Assembly (NCBI GenBank): GCA_036346255.1
Contig: CM070640.1
Coordinates: 40,047,238 to 40,111,237, forward strand
Length of the DNA stretch: 64,000 nucleotides
Reading direction: 5' to 3'
DNA from: Ampelocalamus luodianensis
Lineage: Eukaryota > Streptophyta > Magnoliopsida > Poales > Poaceae
The notes beneath the pieces were generated by a model, which saw nothing but the letters and a program-made list of their open reading frames with translations, was not told where the DNA came from and searched no databases. Numbering within the stretch: the first letter of the stretch is position 1; each line of letters starts with the position of its first letter. The position numbers and the translations under genes were made by a program. Positions 1-11,930 of this stretch are shown here, one piece after another.

Positions 1-1268
1 ATTGTTACGATTCTAGGTGTAATTAGTTGGTCTCAACCAATGATGATATATAATCCTTAGACCCGAGATCAACATGATTCCCTACATGTGTAATAGCACT
101 CTTAGGGGTTGCCAAACGCTACTCGTAATTGGATAGTTATAAAGGTAGCTTTCAAGTATGCTATGAAACATGCGGAGGGATGTGACTGGTCGGATATGTG
201 ATTTATCCCTTCTGACATAACAAGAGAGATATCTCTGGGCCCCTCGAAGTGGTCGGATAAAGAAAGTGCATGGTTATGCCACTGGTGGTCGAAGAGTTCG
301 ACCATATAAGGTTATCTGACACTCGATCGAGAAAGTATTGAATAGTCCATGGATGACATAATATCTCACCTAGAGTTACCAGATATCGTGAGGCAAAGGG
401 AGAATACACAAGTAGGTCGCTTAGTTCAGTCAGTTACAGACTGGTCGTATAGATAAACGAGCTAGTCGTAGACTAGTCGAACATAATCACGGAGTGGTCG
501 AAACCTGGTCGTAAGGAGTTACGAACTGGTCGAGACCAAATATGAACTAGTCTTATAGAGATACGAGTTGGTCATTAGTGATAAGGACCTGGTCGTAGAT
601 CATATTGCATTAAGGTTCGTCCGATATAATTTGTGTGTATTCGGGAATAGTTATGTCCTGCTAGGAACCGCTAATGACTCGTAGTCGGAAAGGGTTTCTG
701 AGTCATAACAGATTACGCATGAACCTACAGGGTCACACACTTCATGGGTTAGAACAAAATGTGTTCGGATAGGATCCTTCATGGGCACTATATAAGGAGA
801 TGCTTGAAGCTATTGGAAGGTATGCGAGACACGTGAGTTGCTCCACCAAAACCATAGCCACCATCTTCCCGAGAGAGCCTTGCCGTGCGACTTGGTGCTC
901 CCACACCGGCGTACAGTGTTCCTCCCCTAGATGTGTGGATATCGTAGAGGCGCTACTGCGGTTACTGTTGCGCTTAAGGACAATCCAGGACTTCGGAAGG
1001 ATCGCGATTGGTTGCTGGAAGAGATGATCAGTATCGAGGACGATCGACTATGTTGGACGTTCGACTTTACTGGACGTCGACTACGGTGGACAATCGACTA
1101 CGACCACTTCATCGATGTGCTCTACGTTGGATCAGGCTACTCCAACTCTTTTTCCGCTGCACTGCGTGTCTGGTGGTAACGATCTGTGATCCTCTTCTTG
1201 CTTGGCTTCTTGGTTTACATGGTAGATTTTTGAATTGCTAGCTAGTGTAGCCTACCCGTATCCCTTCA
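1..1268 (+). mobile_element. Ty1/copia LTR, cut by the window edge
   Basis: This stretch resembles the copia LTR at 15743-17117 along most of its length. Shared blocks include the segment around AGGGGTTGCCAAACGCTACT (108 onward, like 16182 onward), a TATA box, a GGTAGATTTTTGAA block and the closing TAGCCTACCCGT followed by a CA end. No tRNA primer site follows base 1268, so it is either a 3' LTR of an element lying to the left or a solo LTR. The two copies differ by many substitutions and indels, so they are not an LTR pair from one recent insertion. The right edge at 1268 is inferred from the homologous CA end. Confidence 0.75.
789..795 (+). promoter_or_regulatory. TATA box of the copia LTR
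   Basis: TATATAA sits in the context CACTATATAAGGAG, two thirds of the way through the LTR, where the U3/R boundary of a copia LTR is expected. Transcription from this damaged copy is not implied. Confidence 0.5.
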
Positions 1269-2082
1269 CGTGCAAGGCTAGTTTTCAATGACTTAATTAG
1301 CTAAAGCCGTCCCATACCGGCACATATGGTTGTACATTTAGGCTTAGATTGGAGTTGCTGGCGTTTGGCCCTTAATTGACCCGAGCGAGCATCTCTTCCT
1401 ATCTACTAGTGAGGTACACCCCACACTCTTCTCATAATATAATATAACTCGCCTACGTCGAAAGCTAGGTTTTTCGAAAAAAAATGTTTTTAGACAAAAT
1501 AACAGAGGAACACCCATCTAGACATTTTTCATAAATCTCCTAAACTCATGTTTATCATATTGTCCTTTTATAGTTTTAATGGAAAATCTATCGCTCTATT
1601 AAGTAGTTGCGCGATAATTGCACTTGAAAACTCCCAAATTGACATTATATATTGTCTAACCCATGTCCTAATGGCTACAACAATAAGGGTATCAATATTT
1701 CAAGGAGATATATGCATTGAATAGGATTAACAACTACCAACTTCCCAAACTTAGCATTTTCATATCAAACATACACGCATGCATAATAGATTTTACAAAA
1801 CAAATTAGGTGCTTGACTTGCTTTGGTTGTTCTAAATATGAAGATGGTTGGTCGTCGAAAATATCATTCGAGCAATCGACGTCTATTTCAAAAAGACCTG
1901 GAAACAAATTAAATAATGCAAAATAAATTCAACAGTAACCAAATCCAAATATTTTTTTGTATATTCTGTAGAGCATTATTTTAGATGAATTTAGAAAAAA
2001 GAATAATCTTATTTGGAGTTTTTATGCAAAAGTTATTAAGGTTTTAATTTGGTTCGGTTTGGAAATTCCAGAGGAAAAGAAA
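1269..2082. other. Unassigned intergenic sequence
   Basis: AT-rich sequence without a convincing coding frame or transposon terminus. Short open frames here have no recognisable domain. Confidence 0.6.
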
Positions 2083-2250
2083 AATGACGTCGAAAGCGTA
2101 TTTTTCGAGATTTACACTTTCCAACAGAGAAAGTGTATTCTCTCATATGTTCTATGGAGGTTTACGCTTTCTAATAAGGAAAACGTATTATCCTCTGGAC
2201 TTACTAAGGTTTACGCTTTCCAACAGAGAAAGCGCATTTCCTCAGAACTA
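2083..2250. repeat. 50-bp tandem repeat, each unit a hairpin
   Basis: Three successive units carry an inverted repeat of the type TACRCTTTC, a 7-nt loop, then GAAAGYGTA: 2113-2137, 2163-2187 and 2212-2236. Starts are 50 and 49 bp apart. The first hairpin has a perfect 9-bp stem with loop CAACAGA; the second and third each have one mismatch. Half units (GAAAGCGTA near 2090 and AAAGTGTAT near 2250) flank the array. Units are joined by diverged linkers containing CTATGG or CTCTGG. I do not recognise the family. Confidence 0.8.
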
Positions 2251-3379
2251 AAAGTGTATTTTCTATTTTCTTCCGATTGTTATTAATCCAACATGTGGGT
2301 TCCATTTGTCAGTGGCTTGGTTCACGTGAATAGTGCATAGACCGAGGGTCCATGACCACAATGCACGGTCCACCGAGGCGATAACTGTGCACTTAAAGAC
2401 GGTGGGACCCGCGTGTCAGTGACTCATACAAATCTCAGGTTTTAATTACTCCTCGATTTCTATTCACAGGCCACTCGTCAGTGACTCACAGAATTAAAAA
2501 AGCCACTAATCATTGCTTTGCCATAATGACCATGATTTAGTTTTAATTATGACGCTATAGTGTGTGTCCTCGTTCGGACAGCATAGAGCAACGCTCGGGC
2601 ATTCCTCGTCGCGCTCGTTGCCAGCGCGGTGCCGCACGACGGCAGCTCAGGACACCCAAAATGGGTTCCCCTAAGACAGGCGGTCCTAAGGGTACCAGCG
2701 ACGAAGCTAGGGTGGTCGGCAGCGGCGGTGGTACGACGTGAAGCGGCGGCTGTGCTACGCTTCAAGCTAACTACCAAACCAGTGATGCCCTTGGCTAACT
2801 AGCGCATGCACGAGATACTAGAGGTCACTAGGAGCTTACCGGGTCTGAGAGGGAGGACAGAGGTGGTCAGAGGATGACTGGCGACAAAGATCGAGGCGGC
2901 GTGGTGGAGCTTCACATGGAGGAGGCGTCCAGGCGAGGGAGAGCTCCTTCCGATGGTCAAGAAAGGATGAGGGAGGCGTAGGGGTGCTTTGGCCATGAGG
3001 AATTAACACGAGGTTCACTGAGGAGGTAGTGGCGATGATTGCGGCGTTGTTGGCCAGAGTTGGGGAAGAAGCAGCAATTCGACAGTTCATGTGGGCCAAC
3101 AAAGTAATTGAGTGAGGGGAAAGACTCTAGGAACCCCGGAACACAAGATGACGCAGTTGGTGTGAATAAAAACCCTCTGGGGTGCCAACGGCGATGTGGT
3201 AGTGCGACGGCCAGAAATGGTGCTCACATTTCTCTTGAGCTTGAGCTCGGTGGAGGAGGGGGAGAAGGTGAGGAGTGACGAGGAAAGGAAGAGAGGAGGC
3301 TCAGGCGGGCTTCTTGTAGGCGATAGGGCAGGGAAAACATACGAGGGAGCGAGCATGCCTGCGAGCAATGGCGGCGACG
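2251..3379 (-). mobile_element. Probable left half of an interrupted Ty3 LTR
   Basis: If the solo LTR at 3380-13225 is removed together with one CGACG copy, this sequence joins 13226-13910, whose right end is a minus-strand LTR start. The GC-rich block 2580-3370 and the GC-rich block 13226-13400 then form one continuous region, as is common in the U3 part of grass Ty3 LTRs. The phrase GGTGGGACCCGCGTGTCAG (near 2400) also occurs in variant form in other LTRs of this window. The left boundary is not resolved. Open frames in the GC-rich block look like composition artefacts. Confidence 0.45.
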
Positions 3380-6377
3380 TGTAACATCCCAAATCTTAGG
3401 TTTGTATTTCAAATATATAAAAAGATGCACTTTCTAAAACTTTTGAACATGCATTTGTATTTCTAGAGCTTTTGCTCAATTTTGCCTATCAAAAAGTTCA
3501 CATCAAAATAAAACCCTGATCTCATTTCGGAGCTTCAAGCAAAGTCAGGGAAAAATGCTTTGTAAAACCTCTGGGAAATAAATTATTCAAACATTACAAT
3601 ATTTATCTTGAATAGATATAATTTTTCCCAGATTTTTAGAAGCCAATTGGACCCTGAGAAAAATTTCAAACTCTTTTCCAAAGGCCTGGCTATAAATGAT
3701 TTAAATAAAGAAAGTTAAAACATGAACATTGAGGTTAGAAATTTTATATGGGTACTAGGTCATCCCAGGAACACCCCTGAATAATTTAGAATTTTTAGAA
3801 TTTATTTGCTATTTTTAAACCCTCGGTCAAAGTCAAAGTGTTTGAATTAAACCCCAATCAACGGTGCACTTGGGTTTGACTCGGACCGCACCACTTTGAC
3901 TTGACTCGACCCAACCTTCTGGGCAACCGACTGAACTAGCCACACTGCTCCGACTCAAACCCCGACCCGAATCACTTGACTCGGTCTAAGCCACTAATCA
4001 AATTGACCCGAGCCACTCTCCGACTCACACCACTTTCTCTCGCTAACACGGTGGGACCCACATGTCGGCTTCATCTCCCTCAGCGCGCTGGTGATGCAGA
4101 ACTTCAGCACCACATGGAGTGGCACTCAGAGTGCGTCCATCCATGCAACGGTCACACCGTGACACCACCGCCCCAAGGAGCCAATCCTTCGCATCGCCAG
4201 TCAACGCCGTTTCCTTCCCACCCGTTGGAACGCCTTAACCTACCCTCTCTCACCTGGAATAGCTCATTCCTCCTCTCGGTGGCTAAGGAGGGAGACGCTT
4301 GTTCTTACACGATCCTCGGGTGAGCTTCGCTCCGACGTGTCCTTCTCCTTCCCCTCCCTTCACCGTCCATTTGTGCTCTGGTTTGAGTGCTTGTCTTCTT
4401 GTGTAGACTTCGGATCATGAAGCTCGCCGCTTTCTCCTCCAGAGCACGCCCGCCACCAGTCCGAAAACCGCCTTCATGCCCTTCTCGCCTCTGGTGAGTC
4501 CTACCCTCTCTGGTGCGCGTCATTGTGCGTTCTAAGACATGAGGATGGATTACCCTCAACCCATTTCCTCAATATTGCACAGGAGCCCAAGGAATTTGGA
4601 AATTCTTCAACTCCGGCTGCAAGAAACCCTTTCTTCTCCATCGACATTCGGCCCGAGCCAACCCCTCCACGGTGAAGCTACTGTCGTCGCCTTGGTTCCT
4701 TGACGCCGGCGAGCCTCCAACCCGCTGGTCCTCTCCTCAGCACTCAGGTAGTCTCCTTGATCTTTCCAGTAGCTTAGGAGCGCCCTAGTTTGCCTAATGC
4801 ATAGTCGTAGTGGCACATGCACGGTTGGTCGGGGCTCACCGCTGCCTCTTCCCGTCGCACCGCCGTTGTAGGCCGTCTCAGTCCTCACCGCTGGTGCCCA
4901 TAGCTTCGTCTAGCCTTAGTTTGCACCGCCATGGCATTTAGCGCCAGCGATAGCCGCGGAAAGCTCGCGGCTAGAACTCCCCTGCTGTTGGAACTCTCGA
5001 CCAGCTCATGTAGCTTTGGGATTAGCAGTTAATTAGTGTCTTAAGCACGCTTTACAGAATAGATCCGGTAATAACTACGCTAATGTGTCGCTTACATGTG
5101 GGCCCGAGCCTTTAAGCAATGTGCTTTGGTCCATGGAACGTGGACAGAGTGCATGCACCTTCGGTGCATGCGCTATTCCCTGAGCCGAGTCACCGACGTG
5201 TAGGTCCCACATGTTAGTAAAGTTTAATTCGGGATTTAATTGTTAAATGACACTATTCTTTAGACCCCACACATCATCCTCTGGGCTAGCTCTTGGCTCG
5301 GTAAGAAAAGTATTTAATTGCTTTTAGAAATTCTGAAATGCTTTATTTTTACACTAAAAAATTAAATAACTTCAAAAACTCATAACTAATTCAAATTAAC
5401 TCCAATTTGAGTAAAATCAATTTTGTTAGTTTGCATTTTAATTGTACTTTAATGTGGAATAGGTTTGAAACATGTTTATGTCCCATAAAAATTATTTCTT
5501 ATTATTGTTTTCGGTTTAGGATTATTTTTGCACTAGAAAATGTTTTAACTTCAAAAATCCATAGAAAATTCTTATTAACTCCAAATGAGAAGAATCAAGT
5601 TACTCTGGTCATAATTTTTTATTGTCTATCTATGCATGTAAATCTTATCTTTACCACATTTCTGGAAAATTTCACCAAAAAGATAATTTTCGGATGAATA
5701 GTGATAGATCACTATTTTTCTGATTTTTCACCCATTTTGATTTTCCAAAGGCCATAACTTCCACATAAAAACTCTAAATCAAATAATTTTTGTTTCTAAA
5801 TTCATTTAAAATCATAATATACCTATTGTGTAATTTTCATGCATTTTTGGATGAATTTGAATTTTTGGATATATTTGGTGTTGTGCGTTCTTATTCGCTT
5901 ATCGTATTCGATCGTTAGATTACGAAGATCCGATTACGTTCGAGAGTGATCCTCAACAGCAGCAAGTGGACTATCTTAATCAAGGCAATCACCCCCTTGA
6001 TCATTTTGATCCTATTAATTTCAGTACAATTATCTTGTTTGCAACTTGTATGGATGCATGTTCTAATTGAGGATTATTTTATCGTTAGAGGTAGTTATTC
6101 CTAATCGTTGCATGAGATGTAGCAAATGTTTACTCCTTACCACTAGCCCTAAGTTATTATTCCCGCTGATGTTAGTGCTCGGTGGATGTTATAGAGTCTA
6201 TGTAAGTTTATGCGATGTGAGGCTTAGTCATGCTTAGATTCCGGTGGAATTGGGTGATCGTCGGCTTAGTCGATGACCTTGATCACACAAATCATTTTAT
6301 TACACTATGTTCAGCACATATGCTTCTTAATTTGAAAACTAAAAGTGTAAATGAAATGATTTAAACTTAGGCAAGTG

Positions 6378-7343
6378 TGATGAGGACATGACCCCTATGG
6401 ATACAACCATATTTGCTATGCTTACTGTTCCAAGTATAAAAGCTCGTACGCTTCACTTAAATTATTAGGTGAGCTTGTTTTTAGGAGTGTCTTTATATTA
6501 TATGAATTATATGATGCTACCTAATGATGAAATATATATATGTGCAGCGCCATGTCACTTTTGGTCCAAGACAAGCAAGCAGTTCGAGCTGGACCCGTTT
6601 TGGAATCCAATTCGGCCTCCAGAATCAGCCTGACAACACCAACTTAAAACATGCATAACTTTCACATACGGAGTCCGTTGGAGGTCCATGAGTACTTGAT
6701 TGAAATCTTATTTCGTCCTCTTTCCAACGGATCCAGCCTCACCTCCAAATTCCTTCTGGGTTGATCGCAATCATCAAAAGAAGACATCATATCACTTGTT
6801 TGGGCCAATTTGGGCTTCGTAATCATACTGAACTTGGCCCATCTGCCGGCGGCCCACTTGGGGGTGTGGTTACTGTTCACGTGAACAGTACCCCACGAAT
6901 TTAGTCCCGCCCCGCTGGTTCTATTAGATGTGCGGCTCCCCCTCCCCTATATAAGGAGGCCGCACCCCTCTAGTTTTTCTTGGATTTTGTTTAGTTAAAA
7001 GTTAGCCTTGTTGCAACTTCGTATATTGGCTTGTGTCGACTAGACCAACCATAATACCGCTTCAGAATCCCAACTCAATTCAATATTTCAATTCCTATTT
7101 GTAATTTCAGATTGTTTTATCTTTTTCTTGCGTGCTTCTTCGGTGTATGCAGGAATCAACCTTCGTGGTCAGGTCATCCGGGTATTCGTGCACGGTTGAT
7201 AACGACTTGTCAATCAGTTCAGCGATTGCGTGGTTTCGAGCCTTGCGTGTTCGCAGTCAGGATCGTGAGAGTTGAGCGACGTCTACCGAACTTATCGTTC
7301 TCATCGAAAGATCGGGCCAACAATCAGACCTTCGGGTCCATCA
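6378..7343 (+). repeat. 5' LTR of the gag-only element
   Basis: 966 bp, TG...CA termini, TATA box at 6948-6954. By hand alignment it differs from the 3' LTR at about 23 positions, almost all transitions, and I saw no length difference. Confidence 0.95.
6948..6954 (+). promoter_or_regulatory. TATA box in the 5' LTR
   Basis: TATATAA in the context CCCCTATATAAGGAGGCCGC. It is repeated at 11535-11541 in the 3' LTR. It marks the likely U3/R boundary about 570 bp into the LTR. Confidence 0.7.
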
Positions 7344-7345
7344 GG

Positions 7346-7357
7346 TGGTATCAGAGC
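7346..7357 (+). other. Primer binding site, initiator tRNA-Met
   Basis: TGGTATCAGAGC starts two bases after the 5' LTR end. It is the standard plant primer site complementary to the 3' end of initiator tRNA-Met, used to prime minus-strand cDNA. Confidence 0.95.
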
Positions 7358-8894
7358 TACAGTTCTTCGGTGAGAAATCAGTACCCTTAGTAGTAGATTT
7401 TTTTTTCATACCTAGAGTCCAGAAAATTGTCACAAAAAAAAATCGCATCTATCATCCATACCGAACCAATTTGAGCCATTGCAATTTTTCTTTCAGTTTT
7501 TGTTCGTTGAATCATTGGTTGCATGGTCGTGTTCAAGTTGCTGATTGCTAGTTTAATTAGAGTCTAGTTCATCGTTGTCTAGTTTGTATTTCGTGTTTTC
7601 CTTCGCGTCGCTTGACCGCTCTTTCAGGGTTCTTAGTTTTTGCATCTAAAACAGAAATTCGTGGGTTAGAACTCCTCTAATCCGCACCAAAAATAGAAAA
7701 TTTGTATTGTTATTAATCCAAAAAAAAGGAGAGGATTGCTGTGATCTTTTGGGGGAGTTGATGTTATTTGCAACTTGCGGCAAATCCTAGGGTCGGCCAA
7801 ATAGTAGAAGGAGAAAGAGGCAACCACAAAAACAAAAGCCGCAGTAAAAAAAAAAAGAAAAGAGAAAAGAAAAGTGCATGAAAATTGGTGGAGACCTTCT
7901 ACATATAACCAAAAGCTTTCACAAAAAATTTCAGCAAGTTTGGCTCAAGGGTTTGAAAGATATAGCAATTTCAAATTTAAACCCGAGACGGATTCGAGTC
8001 CGAGTAGAATTCCGTATCCGAAACACCTTCAGTAAAACAGGCATAACTTTTGCATACAGTATCCGTTTTCGACGTTCTTGTGCTCGTTTCGAAGTTAATG
8101 ATGAGGCGCATCGTTTCCACCTAAGCCACTAGTTGCCATCCAGGTGCCCCAAAATCAGTCATCTTTGGCCCCGATTTCGCGTCGCAAGTTTTCGGTTTCT
8201 GTTTTTGCCGTTTCCTTCGATCTTCCTTTCGGAATTCGGAGTTCGCCTCAACTGAAAAGTTGTAGATCTCGTCGAAACCTTTCAGAAAAGCATATATAAG
8301 CCATATAAAACTTTGTTGTTTTTTTTTATCATTTGAGACTAGCTATTGTTTCTGCTCAATCTAGAGGGCTGTTTGCGTGCATCGATATTGCTGTTTTTGT
8401 GCTCTACATCACGCGAACAATCTTGTGCTCTTAGAAAGAAGTTTGAGTAGTTGGCTAGCGTCTCTCCTAGCACTTGTTGTGAGGCTTTCCTTGCTTGCAT
8501 CAAGTCACATTGATCGTTGCAGTGCGTATACACTTCTTTGCATAGGGCTTTGATTAGCTAGCTTTGGTTAGGCTAGGATCAACAACATTGGCTAGTACTT
8601 TGAACAATCTTTCAACTTGCATTAACTGTTTTGATTATTGCTGATCCTTGCTACCATATTGAAGCCTTCCCACTCCACTTCCTACTAACTCAGCAGTGTC
8701 GTTCCTCGCAATCGTTGGGTGATCGCAAGTGAGAGTATCACGAACCACCACCGGTTGTACCACTTCCTTTTGCATTGGTAAGAACTTGTAAGAACGGGTA
8801 TAAGCTTGAGTGTGAGTAACTTGGTTGAGCCTCCAGAACCTAGTAGTTGATAGGGACATATACTTGTGATTTGTTTCCTTGTTTTCTACTAACT
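7358..8894 (+). other. Long untranslated leader of the gag-only element
   Basis: About 1.5 kb between the primer site and the gag start with no convincing frame. It presumably holds packaging and dimerisation signals, which is inference. Confidence 0.6.
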
Positions 8895-10688
8895 ATGGCA
8901 GGTTCACGGAAAGATTGCAAGATATATCCACCTCTTCTTCGAACTGTTGGACGGGAGTGCAAGATAATGAACGAGGAAGATGCACACTTGAGACAAGTTT
9001 TTTCACCACGGGAGGTATATGATAGTGATAGTATGTCTCATAAAATTAACTTCACGATACCCTCGTTTGCTGGGAATTATGATCCTGATGCTTATCTCAT
9101 ATGAGAATTAGATGTACAACAATTATTTGCATGCCATGCATTTCTTGATCATCTAAAAGTTAGGGCTGTTACCCGTGAGTTTTATGATTTTGCATCTATT
9201 TGGTGGAGTGAATATTGTCGTACTAATCAGAACATACCTAGAACATGGAATGATTTGAAGGGAGCAATGGGACATAGATTTGTACCTTCATATTATTCTA
9301 GTGAATTGCTTAATAAATTGCAATGCTTGAGACAAGTTAGTAGTTCTGTAGAGGATTATTATCAAGATTTGCAAACTGCTTTGTCTCGTTGTGGTTTAGA
9401 AGACACTGAAGATGCAAAGATAACTAGATTTCTAGGAGGATTAAACCATCAAATTCGGAATAAACTTGTTTATAAACCTTCCACTGTCACTCGTTTGTTT
9501 CGTCTTGCTTGCCAAGTTAAAAAAGAAGTACAGGGACGACAATCCAAGACCGTTCGTGCTCTTTCGTCTACTTCCACTACACCTTCACGTGTACATGAAA
9601 CAAATAAGCGCACGGTACAAACCTCTGCATCAAGATCATCTTCGGTTGCTTCTCCTGCTGCTGCATCTACCATGATGGCCGCCCCTACTGCTGTGGGCGT
9701 TACTCTGCCTCGTTGTCTTGCACCCATGGCTCGCTCATTGTTAATTGAGCTGGAGCAAGAAGAGGAAGGAAAAGCTTTTAACTACTCACCAATTTCAGTA
9801 TCAACATCATCTGAGGCGATCCTACAAGGTAATACCAAAGGTACTGATTTGAACACTCAACCTAAGAACAATAACCATGATTTCATGCCTAGTATCATTG
9901 AGCAAAGGGAAAATCAGATTGTAGTAGAAACCACTGCATCACATGAGGTGGATGAATCTAGTGCTGAGAAGGTAGAAATTAATTTTCTAGCTACAGAATC
10001 TGATATTATTGAGAATTTGCATGAATCCTGTGATAATTTGATTGATTTGCCAATAGAGTTGAGTGCACCATGTGCTGAAATAATTGAATTGCATGCTGTT
10101 TTGAATGAGTCATGTGATGATTTAATCACATACAATGATCATGTGGAATTGGTTAGACATAAAAACGTTTTGACTAGAATTTCTCCTACTGAGTCTTTAT
10201 GTTATATTATGTTGGATCCACCTGTGAAATTGTCACATGCTATGGAGAAAGTTTCTGAAATCGCATGTTCAAAATGCTTGTCTAGTGCCTACACCCCTGG
10301 GTATAAGTTTAATTTGATTGGAGATTATGGTGTAGACAATCAATTTCTTGTTTATCGAATATGCATAACTTGTGATTACATGGATGAATTGAAGTTTGCT
10401 GTTTTGAACAACAATTATTATGTGCAGAATCTTGTTCATTATGAGAGAAAATTAAAATTTAGTATTCATTCAATGCCCATGTGTTTATCTCTTGTTGCAC
10501 CATCTAGTGTGGACAATCTGCATCAAGATGTTGAAGTATGGAAGAATTTACACATCCTTTCACCCTTGCTAGATGAATTTGCTATTGCTCCATTGAAATA
10601 TAATAATATGGATGAACTTTGTTTGATTCCAAAAGTTGTAGATTTGCCCATATGTGCTACCATGCAAGTTTACAACTTCGAGAGTTGA
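8895..10688 (+). pseudogene. Retrotransposon gag with one premature stop
   Basis: A frame of 598 codons begins MAGSRKDC at 8895 and is open except for one TGA at 9102-9104. The stop lies right after DPDAYLI, where plant Ty3 gag proteins normally have a Trp in the YLxWE motif, so it is most simply a TGG to TGA change. Downstream, WWSEYC, TWNDLKGAMGHRFVPSYY and the LNKLQCLRQ block match the retrotransposon gag (capsid) family. The last 350 codons are acidic (many Glu, Asp, Asn) and not recognised. No CCHC zinc knuckle and no pol motif is visible. The part after the stop (Met at 9255, 477 codons) stays open. Start chosen because MAGSRK is the first Met before conserved gag sequence. Confidence 0.85.
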
Positions 10689-10954
10689 ATTGCATAAATA
10701 CTTCACTTATATTTGCAAAACTAGTTGCAATAATTGCTATGTGAGAAATTTTGTTTTGCTCATTAACATGTATGATTATTCTTGGGGTAATAATACAATG
10801 ATCTTTTATGATCACTGCTGTCGTCTAACATTAATTGTGCAACAACGAAGAACCGTTAAAACAGATGACATATACATATACCATGCATACACTTTGGCTT
10901 CTTTGTTACCCTATTTTCAGTTTATCAAAAGCCGAGGACGACTTTGTTTTCAAG

Positions 10955-10964
10955 AAAGGGAGGA
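10955..10964 (+). other. Polypurine tract
   Basis: AAAGGGAGGA lies immediately upstream of the 3' LTR start, the expected primer for plus-strand cDNA synthesis. Confidence 0.9.
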
Positions 10965-11930
10965 TGATGAGGACATGACCCCTATGGATACAACCATATT
11001 TGCTATGCTTACTGTTCCAAGTATAAGAGCTCGTACGCTTCACTTAAATTATCAGGTGAGCTTGTTTTTAGGAGTGTCTTTATATTATATGAATTATATG
11101 ATGCTACCTAATGATGAAATATATATATGTGTAGCGCCATGTCACTTTTGGTCCAAGACAAGCAAGCAGTTCGAGTTGGACCCGTTTTGGAATCCAATTC
11201 GGCCTCCAGAATCAGCCTGACAACACCAACTTAAAACAGGTATAACTTTCACATACGGAGTCCGTTGGAGGTCCACGAGTACTTGATTGAAATCTTATTT
11301 CGTCCTCTTTCCAACGGATCCAGCCTCACCTCCAAATTCCTTCTGGACTGATCGCAATCATCAAAAGAAGATGTCATATCACTTGTTTGGGCCAATTTGG
11401 GCTTCGTAATCATACTGAACTTGGCCCATCTGCCGGTGGCCCACTTGGGGGTGTGGTTACTGTTCATGTGAACAGTACCCCACAAATTTAGTCCCGCCCC
11501 GCTGGTTCTATTAGATGTGCGGCTCCCCCTCCCCTATATAAGGAGGCCGCACCCCTCTAGTTTTTCTTGGATTTTGTTTAGTTAAAAGTTAGCCTTATTG
11601 CAACTTCGTGTATTGGCTTGTGTTGACTAGACCAACCATAATACCGCTTCAGAATCCCAACTCAATTCAATATTTCAATTCCTATTTGCAATTTCAGATT
11701 GCTTTATCTTTTTCTTGCGTGCTTCTTCGGTGTATGCAGGAATCGACCTTCGTGGTCAGGTCATCCGGGTATTCGTGCACGGTTGATAACGACTTGTCAA
11801 TCAGTTCAGCGATTGCGTGGTTTCGAGCCTTGCGTGTTCGCAGCTAGGATCGTGAGAGTTGAGCGACGCCTACCGAACTTATCGTTCTCATCGAAAGATC
11901 GGGCCAACAATCAGACCTTCGGGTCCATCA
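10965..11930 (+). repeat. 3' LTR of the gag-only element
   Basis: 966 bp, starts TGATGAGGAC and ends GGGTCCATCA, then the AAGTG target duplication. TATA box TATATAA at 11535-11541. Confidence 0.95.

Larger units (their letters stand above)
6378..11930 (+). mobile_element. Complete gag-only LTR retrotransposon
   Basis: This 5553-bp element has all structural marks of a recent insertion: 5' LTR 6378-7343, tRNA-Met primer site 7346-7357, interior with one gag-like gene, polypurine tract 10955-10964, 3' LTR 10965-11930 and a perfect 5-bp target duplication AAGTG (6373-6377 and 11931-11935). Both LTRs are 966 bp. No protease, reverse transcriptase or integrase is present, so it is non-autonomous and would need enzymes from a related Ty3 element. 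It inserted into the solo LTR at 3380-13225. LTRs begin TGATGAGGAC and end GGTCCATCA. Confidence 0.95.

Noticed and set aside
2547..3392. Overlapping open frames on both strands
   Set aside because: GC-rich LTR-like block with frames in several phases and no domain; explained by composition.
10654..11220. 188-codon frame after gag
   Set aside because: It runs through the polypurine tract into the 3' LTR and has no recognisable motif. It is a by-product of the element, not shown to be a second gene.
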